DNA of 64,000 nt from positions 372,001-436,000 of the forward strand of contig JBAZNU010000001.1 of assembly GCA_041649015.1 (NCBI GenBank), written 5' to 3'. This document shows, piece by piece, positions 51,287-59,552 of the stretch (within the stretch, counting starts at the first letter, position 1; each line of letters starts with the position of its first letter). The translations under genes and the position numbers were made by a program. The stretch is from Ignavibacteria bacterium. GTDB taxonomy: Bacteria > Bacteroidota > Ignavibacteria > Tepidaquicellales > Tepidaquicellaceae. Under the pieces are notes generated by a model. That model saw nothing but the letters and a program-made list of their open reading frames with translations, was not told where the DNA came from and ran no database searches.

Positions 51287-51817
51287 TTATTTAAATCTTG
51301 TTTTCAGATACTCTTCCCAGCTCTTTGCGGGTAATTTGCTGTCTTTTTCTATGCACTTCTTAATAAATTCATCTACCGTTTTTTTTGTAATAAGCTTTTT
51401 ATTCAATGCTTCCCTCAGCAATTCCATCGTGGGAATATTTATAATTCCATACTGTTTGCAGTATTCATGTACATCTTTTATGTTACTGCTCGATATGTAT
51501 TTTTTCCTAAACCTTGCAAACGCTAAGCATGCGCTTTCCCCATCACCGAGTCTTTCACTTATTAATCTGCCGTATTCAAATAGTATCTCCATATCATCAT
51601 CAGGGAACTTTATCTCTTCAATTGCTTTTGTCTTTAATATCTTTTCTACTTCTTCTTTTGTTTCCCTTCTTTTGTACAATTCTGCTTTTACTCTGTCTAA
51701 CAAACAAAATCTGTTGGGATAGATTTTCACTAATAAATCCAGCTTCTCGCCGTTTATGAAATTTATCACAACATCCGCATCAAGTAATATTTTCGTCTCG
51801 TCTTCTTCCGCGCTCAT
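51287..51817 (-). CDS. PIN-domain-like protein downstream of an ImmA/IrrE gene
   Basis: The 176-residue protein has the start of a PIN nuclease: KILLDADVVINFINGE (Asp13, Asp15), a glutamate helix (VKAELYKR), LGDGESACLAFAR (Asp/Glu cluster) and ISSSNIKDVHEYCKQYGI. This is the VapC/DUF3368-like layout, suggesting a ribonuclease toxin or regulatory RNase. It starts 9 bases after the ImmA/IrrE gene, which in turn overlaps the XRE gene, giving a three-gene operon. The protease may control the XRE repressor or the toxin. Confidence 0.7.
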   Translation of the reverse strand: MSAEEDETKILLDADVVINFINGEKLDLLVKIYPNRFCLLDRVKAELYKRRETKEEVEKILKTKAIEEIKFPDDDMEILFEYGRLISERLGDGESACLAFARFRKKYISSSNIKDVHEYCKQYGIINIPTMELLREALNKKLITKKTVDEFIKKCIEKDSKLPAKSWEEYLKTRFK

Positions 51818-51826
51818 GCTGTTTCG

Positions 51827-52531
51827 TCAATTCTTTTCAATTCGTGCATCCATAAGTATATTTAAATAATGCTGCTCTGATATCTTTTCCGCATCATAAA
51901 GTCGTCTTGCTTTTTCTCCGTAGTCTCCGATTATTTTTCCATCATTTCCCTTCTCATAAAGCTCTGTCGTGTATCCCAGCTTCTTTGCATCTGTTATCAC
52001 GCCTATCCTGTATTTTTCGTATGCTTTTGAGTCTATGTATTTCATTCTCTTTAATGCCGTAAGTAATCCGGCCCTTGAACATGAATAGTATTGTTCAATC
52101 TTTATCAGCGTCGCCAGCTTTATCTTATTCGTTTTTTTCTCATCATCTGGTATTAATTCGATTATTCCTTCTTCGGGAAGTAATAAATAGGAAGCAAACA
52201 AATCCGCCCTTATCTCAGTATCTGTTCTTTTCCGTTTCGTCTCAGCATAACAAATATTTTTCTCGAATTCTTTCTCAAAATATAAATGATATAATTCGTG
52301 ACATATCGTAAAATGCTGCCTGCCTATAGACTTTAATGAGTTTATTAAAATGAATCTGTTCTCGTTTATCTTTATCGACATACCCGAAATTTTGTCGTCA
52401 ATTTCCCTGAAAAAGGTAATTACATTTAATTTCATAAGCAGGCTTGTAAGCCTGATTGGCTCGTTCGCACCGAAACCGTGTTGCTTTCTGAAATTTGCCG
52501 CCTGCATCCGCATTTCAACTTCATGGCTCAT
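51827..52531 (-). CDS. ImmA/IrrE-family zinc metallopeptidase, first copy
   Basis: The 234-residue protein has the HExxH zinc motif FTICHELYHLYF (His78, Glu79, His82) and the third ligand region TEIRADLFASYLLLP. ImmA-type proteases cleave partner repressors under stress or after phage signals. Its ATG overlaps the stop of the XRE repressor gene (ATGA), the standard arrangement for repressor/protease pairs. The C-terminal part is helical and may sense a signal. Confidence 0.9.
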   Translation of the reverse strand: MSHEVEMRMQAANFRKQHGFGANEPIRLTSLLMKLNVITFFREIDDKISGMSIKINENRFILINSLKSIGRQHFTICHELYHLYFEKEFEKNICYAETKRKRTDTEIRADLFASYLLLPEEGIIELIPDDEKKTNKIKLATLIKIEQYYSCSRAGLLTALKRMKYIDSKAYEKYRIGVITDAKKLGYTTELYEKGNDGKIIGDYGEKARRLYDAEKISEQHYLNILMDARIEKN

Positions 52532-52872
52532 TGTCTTTTCTCTATTCTCTTCATTTTTAAATAGTTCTTAACAACTTTGCCGAATTCGCCTATCGCCTTG
52601 TATCCTTCCTTGCTAAGCTCGTCTGCTCTGAACGATAATGCAGCTCTTTCTTTTCTATCTTCTTCATACATTTCAAGTAAATCTATAAGCTCCACTTGAA
52701 ATAAATCTGAAAGTTTATTCAATATATCCAACGGCGTCTTCCTTTCACCCGTTTCGTAATAACTTAATTCTGCACGGTTTATACCTAAATATTCAGATAG
52801 GCTTTCCTGCGTCATATTATTTAATTTCCTGAAAAAGGCTATATTTTTCCCTATAATTTTTTGTTTTTCCAT
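52528..52872 (-). CDS. XRE-family transcriptional repressor
   Basis: The 114-residue protein carries an N-terminal HTH_3 domain: IIGKNIAFFRKLNNMTQESL, SEYLGINRAELSYYETGERK, TPLDILNKLSDLF. The tail is helical and basic. I chose the ATG at 52870-52872 (MEKQKIIGK); the upstream frame lies in promoter sequence. It probably represses its own promoter through the ATGTTACA/TGTAACAT sites and is a likely cleavage target of the co-encoded ImmA/IrrE protease. Confidence 0.9.
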   Translation of the reverse strand: MEKQKIIGKNIAFFRKLNNMTQESLSEYLGINRAELSYYETGERKTPLDILNKLSDLFQVELIDLLEMYEEDRKERAALSFRADELSKEGYKAIGEFGKVVKNYLKMKRIEKRQ

Positions 52873-52891
52873 GGTTTGTTTGATTCTAAGT

Positions 52892-52938
52892 ATGTTACAA
52901 ATATATAAAATATAATTAATAATGTCAATATGTAACAT
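52892..52938 (-). promoter_or_regulatory. Promoter and inverted operator of the XRE operon
   Basis: Arms ATGTTACA (52892-52899) and TGTAACAT (52931-52938) are perfect inverted repeats 31 bases apart. A minus-strand TATATTTG element (52905 to 52898) overlaps the first arm and lies 25 bases from the XRE start. Confidence 0.65.
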
Positions 52939-53008
52939 TATATGTGTTAATTGTGAGCTAAAAATGGGGGTTTTTGATAGAATGGTGAAAATATATTACA
53001 ACGTATCG

Positions 53009-53770
53009 CTATTCATCCCAAACATATGTCAATACTCCGTTATATGCTTTCATCGGTATATTCTGCTCGTGCAAATATTTTCCTTTTATGTAATTTCGGT
53101 CTTTTAAAAACCATGCATCTGCTAATATGTCGTTAACTTCTGTATTAATTTCTTTCCCCGAATAAAAATCGTATGCTTTTGAAAAATTATTTACTTTTTG
53201 TCCGTTCTCTATCCACTTAAAAGGGAAGTATTCATTTATGCAAGACCACTTCACCCTCGTATCCTCACTGAATATTACTGCAATCGGAAACCTTCCGTGC
53301 TCTGCATATCTTATTGCCATGGAACTTATCGAAGTGTTGAATATTTGTGCTGCTGTTTCAACTGTTTCCTTCGCTTCATATTTCCATTTTACAAATTCTT
53401 TTACCCACTCTTCAGGCATCAGTAATTCTGCCGCAAATATATTCGCCTCTTTTTCTGGATCTTGTGTACTCAAAAAATAGTTAAAATCTGCTTTCTTGCA
53501 GAAATATTCTCTTGCCTTTTCTAAACAATAATGTCCTACTTCATGGGCTATAGTGAAATTTTTTCTGCCCTCTTCTTTTATCTTTTTATCTATCGTTATT
53601 AATCCGCCTTCTTTATCAATAAATATTCTCCCCGCATGTCCTTGTGTATCCTCTTCTTCTATCATTAGATTTTCACCGTTTGCAATTTCTCTTACGTTTA
53701 AATCCGACGGCTCCTTTATGCAGTATTCATCCAGCAGTTCCCTCGCTCTTGCCTTTGCTCTTGCACTCAT
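53009..53770 (-). CDS. ImmA/IrrE-family zinc metallopeptidase, second copy
   Basis: The 253-residue protein has NFTIAHEVGHYCLEK (His76, Glu77, His80) and the third-ligand segment DPEKEANIFAAELLMPEEWV, followed by a helical region typical of IrrE-like proteins. It overlaps the preceding small gene by 4 bases and belongs to an operon headed by a sigma-like regulator. It lacks an XRE gene of its own. It could cleave a regulator encoded in the same operon after a DNA-damage or phage signal. Confidence 0.9.
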   Translation of the reverse strand: MSARAKARARELLDEYCIKEPSDLNVREIANGENLMIEEEDTQGHAGRIFIDKEGGLITIDKKIKEEGRKNFTIAHEVGHYCLEKAREYFCKKADFNYFLSTQDPEKEANIFAAELLMPEEWVKEFVKWKYEAKETVETAAQIFNTSISSMAIRYAEHGRFPIAVIFSEDTRVKWSCINEYFPFKWIENGQKVNNFSKAYDFYSGKEINTEVNDILADAWFLKDRNYIKGKYLHEQNIPMKAYNGVLTYVWDE

Positions 53771-54144
53771 TCTTTCTCACCCCCTTTGTTCATTACTCTG
53801 AACCTCTCCAGCTTCTTCCTGTCCCTTTCTTCTATTTCTTTCTTTTCCTCCTCGCTTATCTCTCCATTCCTAAACTGAAGTGCAAGACTATCTATGGAAA
53901 TATCTATTGTTTCGGTTTTGTCATTCTGCTCTGTGCAATCTATTTTGTTAAATTCTTCTTGAAGCCTTTTTCCTTCAGTTCTTTTTCTCTCGGCACGTCT
54001 TTCTTTTATATCTTCGAGTGCTTTTTTAATAGCGTAGTTTGGGTTTATTCCGGCATCTGCTAAATATTCTCTTATTTGCTCTTCGGATTCCCCCTCTGTG
54101 CTTATTAAAAAATTTACTAGATTATGACTGATTTTTTGCTTCAT
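53767..54144 (-). CDS. Unrecognised small acidic/helical protein, middle gene of the sigma-ImmA operon
   Basis: The 125-residue protein begins MKQKISHNLVNFLISTEGES. It is strongly charged with a long helix (KALEDIKERRAERKRTEGKR) and a C-terminal EISEEEKKEIEERDRKKLERFR stretch. There is no known domain. It overlaps the ImmA/IrrE gene by 4 bases (ATGA) and follows the sigma-like gene by 40 bases. By position it is the best candidate substrate or adaptor for the protease. The role is inference. Confidence 0.6.
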   Translation of the reverse strand: MKQKISHNLVNFLISTEGESEEQIREYLADAGINPNYAIKKALEDIKERRAERKRTEGKRLQEEFNKIDCTEQNDKTETIDISIDSLALQFRNGEISEEEKKEIEERDRKKLERFRVMNKGGEKE

Positions 54145-54184
54145 AAATTCCTCTTTAATTTTCCTAATTTTGATTTTTATAAGT

Positions 54185-54928
54185 TTATTTTTGAATGTTT
54201 TCTTGTGTTTTTATATTCTTAATTATGTCTTTCATCCTATAGTCTATTTTGTAATTTTCAATCTCTTGTTTTTCTGTTTCCGGTAGTTTATTAATTACCT
54301 TGTTTCCCGCTCGTTTTATCCTGTCAATCGAGTTACGTACTTCCCTCTCGTTTAATTTCAAAACCTCAGCAATATCTTTTTGTTTTGTTGCTTCTCCACT
54401 TTTTATTACTTCCATAATTTCAATGGAAATTAAATCAATGTCTCCGTCAATTAATGGAAGCTCTTTCTTAACCATCTCGGATATTGCATTATCATCAATT
54501 TCTTGCATTATGTATGTCCCGCAGTTTCCATTATTGTCTTCGTCATTTGAAGCTATTCCATCTCTGTAATAAACTGCTTCACTATTATTGTTGCCCTCTC
54601 CCTCAAGGTTATTCAAAGAAATTAATTGTATTTTACTATTAATCTTTTTCTTTAATTCGGACGTTAGATAACTACTCACTGAATTATATATCATCGCTTC
54701 TATTTTCACATTCTCAAAACCCCAATTCCTTACTCCCTTTTCTATTTTGTCTGCTGCTTTACTAAAAAGTTCAACACCATTATGTTCATCCTTATCATGG
54801 TATTTTCCCATTATACTTTTGCCCAACCTGTCAAGCTGTGCAATTAAAGCTACATAATCATTTGGTTGTTTTTCAATAAATTCATGTATTTTGTTGCTGA
54901 TTAATTCAGCCTGTTGGAACTCGTTCAT
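54185..54928 (-). CDS. Sigma-factor-like protein with region-4 type HTH
   Basis: The 247-residue protein has a helical N-terminus resembling a sigma region 2 layout (FSKAADKIEKGVRNWGFENVKIEAMIYNSVSSYLT) and a C-terminal HTH of the region-4 kind: IMEVIKSGEATKQKDIAEVL, KLNEREVRNSIDRIKRAG. A variable acidic loop lies between them. It may be an alternative sigma factor or a related DNA-binding regulator. It is first in a three-gene operon with a small protein and an ImmA/IrrE protease, reminiscent of stress-response circuits in which proteolysis releases a sigma factor. Confidence 0.6.
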   Translation of the reverse strand: MNEFQQAELISNKIHEFIEKQPNDYVALIAQLDRLGKSIMGKYHDKDEHNGVELFSKAADKIEKGVRNWGFENVKIEAMIYNSVSSYLTSELKKKINSKIQLISLNNLEGEGNNNSEAVYYRDGIASNDEDNNGNCGTYIMQEIDDNAISEMVKKELPLIDGDIDLISIEIMEVIKSGEATKQKDIAEVLKLNEREVRNSIDRIKRAGNKVINKLPETEKQEIENYKIDYRMKDIIKNIKTQENIQK

Positions 54929-55886
54929 CTTTCCTCCCTGTTAATTATAATTTCTTGCAATTTTTGAAGCAAAATACTTTTCATTTTGATTCTTTTTAAA
55001 TTAATCATTTTTTAATTTTAAATTATTATACTCATTTAATCTTCTTTTTATGATTTATTCTATCATTTTATCTGTTTTTCTGTCTATGGTGTCCTATTTA
55101 TTCTTGATCATTCCTTTTTGCTCCAATTTTCACTCTTTTCTCTGATTTCTTCCCCCGGCTTCCCCCTTTCTTTTCTCACTAAACGTCCTGTTTACATTAT
55201 ATTTTCTAAAAACTTCAAAATTTATTGTTATTCCGTGATTCATTTTCTTTTCAATATAATTATTTACCGTTATCTGCCTCTTACTATAATACTTCTCTAA
55301 TTTCTAAAATTTAACGTTCTAATTCTTTTATTATCATTGTGCCTTATTTTTAAGCGACTTGAGAAGTTTTGATGTATGACTAAAATTTGATTAATATTTA
55401 ATTATTTTATTTTGCCAGCATCTTATTATAATACTTCTCTTTTTCACGAAATTTAACGTTCTAATTCGAAAAAATATTTCGAGCACTGTTTTTTCTCTTT
55501 TTGAGAAGTTTAACTGTAGAAACGAAAATTAAGAATCAAAAAATGTACAGAAAAATTAAAAATATAATGAAAAACAAAGAAAATGAGAGATTTTCTAGCT
55601 CTTTCTCGTATGCTCCTCGAACATTTCAGGTATGTTTCGGCTCTGAGATGCGTCTCAGTTGCGCTTACGATGGCTTTATTCTTCGTTTCGTCGTTATTGT
55701 CCATTTTCACAAATATACAAAAGTTGTTTTTAATTTGTTGCATACTTTTATTCTCATAATTTTAATACATGTATTTTCTACCGTGCACAACCTCTTCGGC
55801 TGGAGGTTCTTAAACAAGCCGGGGGAAACAAAATTTCTCCTGACTCTATCAATAAACTCATTTCATAAACTAAACTCATTTAAATC
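54929..55886. other. Long AT-rich intergenic region, no convincing gene
   Basis: About 950 bases with no supported coding frame; frames present have repeat-like or low-complexity composition. It holds the duplicated regulatory-looking unit listed separately, and a perfect CTGAGA/TCTCAG hairpin at 55643-55658. Promoters for the sigma-like gene (minus) and the DUF6266-like gene (plus) must lie here. Confidence 0.6.
55281..55512. repeat. Two copies of an about 90-bp unit, 142 bp apart
   Basis: Each copy has TTA(C/T)TATAATACTTCTCT, a short spacer, AAATTTAACGTTCTAATTC, about 40 variable bases and TTGAGAAGTTT. Copies run about 55281-55370 and 55423-55512. The outer CTTCTC and GAGAAG are inverted, and TAACGTT is a small palindrome. 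Two copies only, so not a CRISPR. Confidence 0.7.
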
Positions 55887-56573
55887 ATGGGTGTTCTGAA
55901 AAAATCTGTACTTGGAAAACCAAGTGGTGTAGTCGGCGACATTCTGTTCCGCTACAAAGACGGCAAGACCATCATCGGTACCAGACCCGTCTCTTACATG
56001 CCCGGCATGGACGTTAATTCAGTTAACCGTAGAAATCGTTTCGGTATAACTGCTAAGTTCTCAAGGGCTGTAAATTCTTTACCTTCCTTTAAGAATCTGT
56101 GGGATAATGTTACTCCTAATAACATATCTCCCTTCAACGGTATCTTTAAGGCAAGCTATCCTTTTGTTACACCAACCGACGTCACAGATATGGCTAATAT
56201 TGTGCCGCAGTTGTTTGGCTTCGATGTAACGACAACCGATGTTTCTATCGACGCAACAGAGGTTAGCGTTTCTATCGACCCTATCGGAACTAATGCAAGT
56301 ATTGATACGAATGTCGAAAAGTTTATTCAGCTCGGCACCGTTATCAAATGTACCGATGGTACAGTGGATACTCTTCCTAAATTAGTATTCATTCCATTAA
56401 AGTCTTCAAATGTAGTTTTGAACCTGGCGAACCCGCTCAGTTTCACTATTACTCTTTGCGACCAGGACAGCGACTTGTATTCTTATTTCGATACGCATGT
56501 GTCTTATCTTGCTTTCGTCACTCTCGATGAATTCGGTAAGGCAATTCATTATTCAAAAGGCTTTAATGCATAA
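55887..56573 (+). CDS. DUF6266-like protein, copy 2
   Basis: The 228-residue protein begins MGVLKKSVLGKPSGVVGDIL, then FRYKDGKTIIGTRPVSYMPG, SVNRRNRFGITAKFSRAV and LWDNVTPNNISPFNGIFKA. Compared with copies 1 and 3, the N-terminal 75 residues keep the same pattern (G-x-x-SGxxGDxxF, RPxxYxPG, SVNRRxRF) while the rest diverges. No signal peptide. A GC-rich hairpin follows at 56715. The family is uncharacterised; an N-terminal recognition module joined to variable C-terminal regions would fit. Confidence 0.6.
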   Translation: MGVLKKSVLGKPSGVVGDILFRYKDGKTIIGTRPVSYMPGMDVNSVNRRNRFGITAKFSRAVNSLPSFKNLWDNVTPNNISPFNGIFKASYPFVTPTDVTDMANIVPQLFGFDVTTTDVSIDATEVSVSIDPIGTNASIDTNVEKFIQLGTVIKCTDGTVDTLPKLVFIPLKSSNVVLNLANPLSFTITLCDQDSDLYSYFDTHVSYLAFVTLDEFGKAIHYSKGFNA

Positions 56574-56714
56574 TGAGTGATGATAACAAAGTGTAAAATA
56601 TTGATAAAGGTCAAAGTAGAATTGCATCCTGTTACACATAAGTCAGTTTCTGTGTCATCTGCGTGCTTCATGCAATCTCTTTCCTCTCCTTCATCTTGTT
56701 TTACCTCATCCATC

Positions 56715-56739
56715 TCTGGGGGTGCTCTGCACCCCCAGA
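56715..56739 (+). terminator. Strong hairpin downstream of DUF6266-like copy 2
   Basis: Perfect 11-bp stem TCTGGGGGTGC / GCACCCCCAGA with a TCT loop, followed by TTATTAT rather than a clean T-run. It ends about 165 bases after the stop codon. A terminator or RNA-processing hairpin. Confidence 0.6.
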
Positions 56740-56790
56740 TTATTATCCCTAATTCGTTCTTAATCAATATGCGCTCTTACTCTTATTTTC

Positions 56791-56931
56791 TTAATCAGTG
56801 TGCATCATAATCAATCATAAAAATCAGTGTGCGTTCTTGTTCTACTCGGTAAAAAGTTCTTTAAAATTAATACTCGCTCTTAATCAGTGTGCATCATAAA
56901 CAATCATAATAATCAGTGTGCGTTCTTGTTC
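56791..56931. repeat. Two copies of a 52-bp CAGTGTGC repeat
   Basis: TTAATCAGTGTGCATCATAA, then CAATCATAA..., AATCAGTGTGCGTTCTTGTTCT, at about 56791-56843 and 56880-56931. Related phrases occur near 17020 (TTTCAGTGTGCC). They lie upstream of DUF6266-like copy 3. Confidence 0.7.
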
Positions 56932-56977
56932 TTTACGATATACAATTTTTTCAAACTAAAAATAAAGGATTACAAAA

Positions 56978-57709
56978 ATGGCTAAACTCATATCTCCAAT
57001 GCCCTTCGGCAGACTTTCAGGTAAACTCGGTGAACTGGTTTTTAGAAACTATCCCGATAAAATTGTCGTAAGCAAACGTCCTCTTTCATTCAAACCGGGC
57101 TCTGACCCTGCATCTGTAAACCGCAGACAAAGATTTAAACTTGCTTCTATGTTTGCAAAATCAGTTAAATCACTGACGGTTGCTTATGAAATATGGGCAA
57201 AAAAAACCCAAAATAAAATGTCTGCTTATAATTGTGTATTCAAGCATAATTATGATGCTGTCGAACACAATGATGTTTCTAAGTACGTAAGAATATTCCC
57301 CGATTCTCATTTTCTCGTTCATCCGGATTCGTTCATCTTTACTAAAGATTATCTTCACGTATCATTTAATCCCTCTGACTTAAACATCCCTGATTACTAT
57401 GATGTTAAATATATGCAGGTTGCCTTGATTATATTCTGTAAAGAGTCACTTGTGGACTATCGCGATGAATGCAGATTCTTAACTCATTTAACCGCTCCTG
57501 TAAAAATATCTGCTGATGGAAAAATGTCTTTCAGTCTCGCTCTTAGTAATAATGAAATATTAAACCCTGATATTCCATCTTTGAATGATTCTCAAAAATC
57601 AGTATTTGCTTCATACAACAGCCATTCTGTTTTCATAGCATTCATGGCTCTCGATAGTTATAGAAAGTATGTCCGGAATTCACAAACGCTCAGCATCCTT
57701 AATCAATAA
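56978..57709 (+). CDS. DUF6266-like protein, copy 3
   Basis: The 243-residue protein begins MAKLISPMPFGRLSGKLGEL, then VFRNYPDKIVVSKRPLSFKP, ASVNRRQRFKLASMFAKSV, NKMSAYNCVFKHNY. Its SVNRRxRF motif and RPxSxxPG loop match copy 2 closely, so copies 2 and 3 are tandem paralogues; copy 1 at 8252 is more distant. The C-terminal half is beta-rich and not conserved. It ends just before a 15-bp-stem terminator. Confidence 0.6.
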   Translation: MAKLISPMPFGRLSGKLGELVFRNYPDKIVVSKRPLSFKPGSDPASVNRRQRFKLASMFAKSVKSLTVAYEIWAKKTQNKMSAYNCVFKHNYDAVEHNDVSKYVRIFPDSHFLVHPDSFIFTKDYLHVSFNPSDLNIPDYYDVKYMQVALIIFCKESLVDYRDECRFLTHLTAPVKISADGKMSFSLALSNNEILNPDIPSLNDSQKSVFASYNSHSVFIAFMALDSYRKYVRNSQTLSILNQ

Positions 57710-57723
57710 TGCCATTCACAAAT

Positions 57724-57760
57724 CCTTCCCGTATTTTGTATCTCCCAAAATGCGGGAAGG
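57724..57760 (+). terminator. Rho-independent terminator after DUF6266-like copy 3
   Basis: Stem CCTTCCCGTATTTTG / CAAAATGCGGGAAGG, 15 bp with one G-T wobble, a seven-base loop, followed by TCCTTTCTC. A partial echo of the right arm (GCGGGAAGGTACTTCC) occurs 18 bases later. Confidence 0.75.
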
Positions 57761-57802
57761 TCCTTTCTCACATCATGCGGGAAGGTACTTCCTCACATCT
57801 GT

Positions 57803-58190
57803 AATTAATCGCGTAGCGATTATATGTTGGTAGCAACTCATGTTCACATAAGCAAACAATGCCGTAGGTATTGCATGTCAATTCATTGCTGTTACTTTTC
57901 AATATGGAATACTTAACGGCATTCTCTTCAGAGCTGCATATAATAATTAATCGCGTAGCGATTATATGTTGGTAGCAACCCATGTTCACATAAACAAACA
58001 ATGCCGTAGGTATTGCATGTCAATTCATTGCTGTTACTTTTCAATATGGAATACTTAACGGCATTCTCTTTAAATGCTGCATATAATAATTAATCGCGTA
58101 GCGATTATATGTTGGTAGCAACTCATGTTCACATAAACAAACAATGCCGTAGGTATTGCATGTCTATTCATTGCTGTTTATATAAATATC
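57803..58190. repeat. 142-143-bp tandem repeat, 2.7 copies, with REP-like hairpins
   Basis: Units begin at 57803, 57945 and 58088. Each opens with AATTAATCGCGTAGCGATTA then TATGTTGGTAGCAAC, and then carries ATGCCGTAGGTATTGCATGTC. Both cores are hairpins of the same type as the CCCGTAGGG elements at 11.8 kb. Copies differ at only a few sites; the third is cut short. Confidence 0.9.
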
Positions 58191-58320
58191 TTGTATTCAG
58201 AAATAATCTGTGTTAATCCGTTCCAGACGTGAAAATCCGCGTTCTATTATTAAGTAAATCATGTCTTTAAAGTCTCATATTAAAAAGTTAATTTGAATAA
58301 ATTTATTTAATAATTACATT

Positions 58321-59424
58321 ATGAAAAATTTCAGAATATTCTTAGCTGTCTTATCTCTTTCCTTCATATTTAACACACTATATGCACAGGAATTAATCGA
58401 TGTCAAAATAAACGATGCTACAGGAGTAAAGAATCAGGGAATGAGCGGTACATGCTGGTGCTTTTCTGTGGTTTCAATCCTTGAATCGGGTATGATAAAT
58501 GCAGGTGTCAAATCTCCCGACCTTTCCGAAATGTTTATTGTCAGAAATATTTATTTTGATAAGGCAAAAAATTACATTCTCCGTCAGGGATTTACAAGGT
58601 TTTCTGAGGGCGCTTTTACTCATGACGTAATTCCCGCTATTACAAAATATGGAATGGTTCCCGAAGAAGTTTATCCAAACTCATCCTCAGGAATGATTAA
58701 TCACCAGGGGTTTGACTCAAAACTTAAAAAATTTCTAGACAGCGTAATCGCTAAAACACCTGTTTCACCAAACTGGCAGATTAATTTTAATAAAATGCTT
58801 GATGAAAAATTCGGACAGGTTCCGTCAGAATTTACTTTTGACGGCAAAACCTATAATCCCTTGCAGTATTCAAAAGAAGTTTTGAAATTTGACCCTGATG
58901 ATTACATAGGTCTTACTTCATTCACTCATCATGAATTCTACAAACCGTTTAATGTCGAAGTTCCGGATAATTATTCAGGCGGTTTGTTTTATAATGTCCC
59001 TATAAATGAACTTCTTGAAGCAACTGAGTATGCAATTATGGAAGGGTTTACTGTCGGATGGGATGCCGATGTTTCAAACTCTTATTTCGAGCAGGACAAA
59101 GGCTGGGCTATGGTTCCAAAAGATAAAACTGATTTATCAGGAACGATTAATCCCGATGAAAAAGAAATTGATTACTCTCAGCAATCACGTCAGGAGCTTT
59201 TTGAAAACCTTACCACGCAAGACGACCATTTAATGCATTTAACAGGAGTTAAAAAGACCAAAGACGGCAAGAAATTCTTCTTCGTAAAGAATTCCTGGGG
59301 ACCGATGGGACCGTTCAAGGGTTTCATTAATGTCTCCGAAACATATTTTGGTATTAATACTATCACAATCGTAATGCCGAAGGCAGGCTTAAAGCCGGAT
59401 ATCAGAGCAAAGCTGGGTGTATAA
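58321..59424 (+). CDS. Secreted papain-family (C1) cysteine peptidase, bleomycin-hydrolase-like
   Basis: The 367-residue protein has a signal peptide (IFLAVLSLSFIFNTLYAQ). The catalytic parts are TGVKNQGMSGTCWCFSVVS (Gln39, Cys45), DDHLMHLTGV (His) and FFVKNSWGPMGP (Asn), the C1/bleomycin hydrolase order with long inserts between Cys and His. It is expected in the periplasm or outside, where it would degrade or trim peptides. Related secreted aminopeptidase-like enzymes occur in Bacteroidota. The gene stands alone downstream of the 142-bp repeats. Confidence 0.9.
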   Translation: MKNFRIFLAVLSLSFIFNTLYAQELIDVKINDATGVKNQGMSGTCWCFSVVSILESGMINAGVKSPDLSEMFIVRNIYFDKAKNYILRQGFTRFSEGAFTHDVIPAITKYGMVPEEVYPNSSSGMINHQGFDSKLKKFLDSVIAKTPVSPNWQINFNKMLDEKFGQVPSEFTFDGKTYNPLQYSKEVLKFDPDDYIGLTSFTHHEFYKPFNVEVPDNYSGGLFYNVPINELLEATEYAIMEGFTVGWDADVSNSYFEQDKGWAMVPKDKTDLSGTINPDEKEIDYSQQSRQELFENLTTQDDHLMHLTGVKKTKDGKKFFFVKNSWGPMGPFKGFINVSETYFGINTITIVMPKAGLKPDIRAKLGV

Positions 59425-59552
59425 TTAATGTTAATAATTTATTAACAATCAGCTTACGATTCAATATAGCTGGTTTGTTAAATTGATATTCTAAGATTAT
59501 AATACTTATCGCTACGGATACACAAAATATTGCATCGCAAAGCATCACTGAA

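Noticed and set aside
55281..55512. Possible CRISPR array
   Set aside because: Only two copies, with internal variation and unequal similar blocks; no cas genes in the window.
54929..55886. A plus-strand frame of 132 codons starting TTG at 55501
   Set aside because: It starts in a duplicated non-coding unit, has no family features, and overlaps the start of the DUF6266-like gene.
57803..58190. Possible CRISPR or replication origin iterons
   Set aside because: The unit is 142 bp with near-identical 'spacers', contains hairpins of a dispersed repeat family, and no replication gene is nearby.
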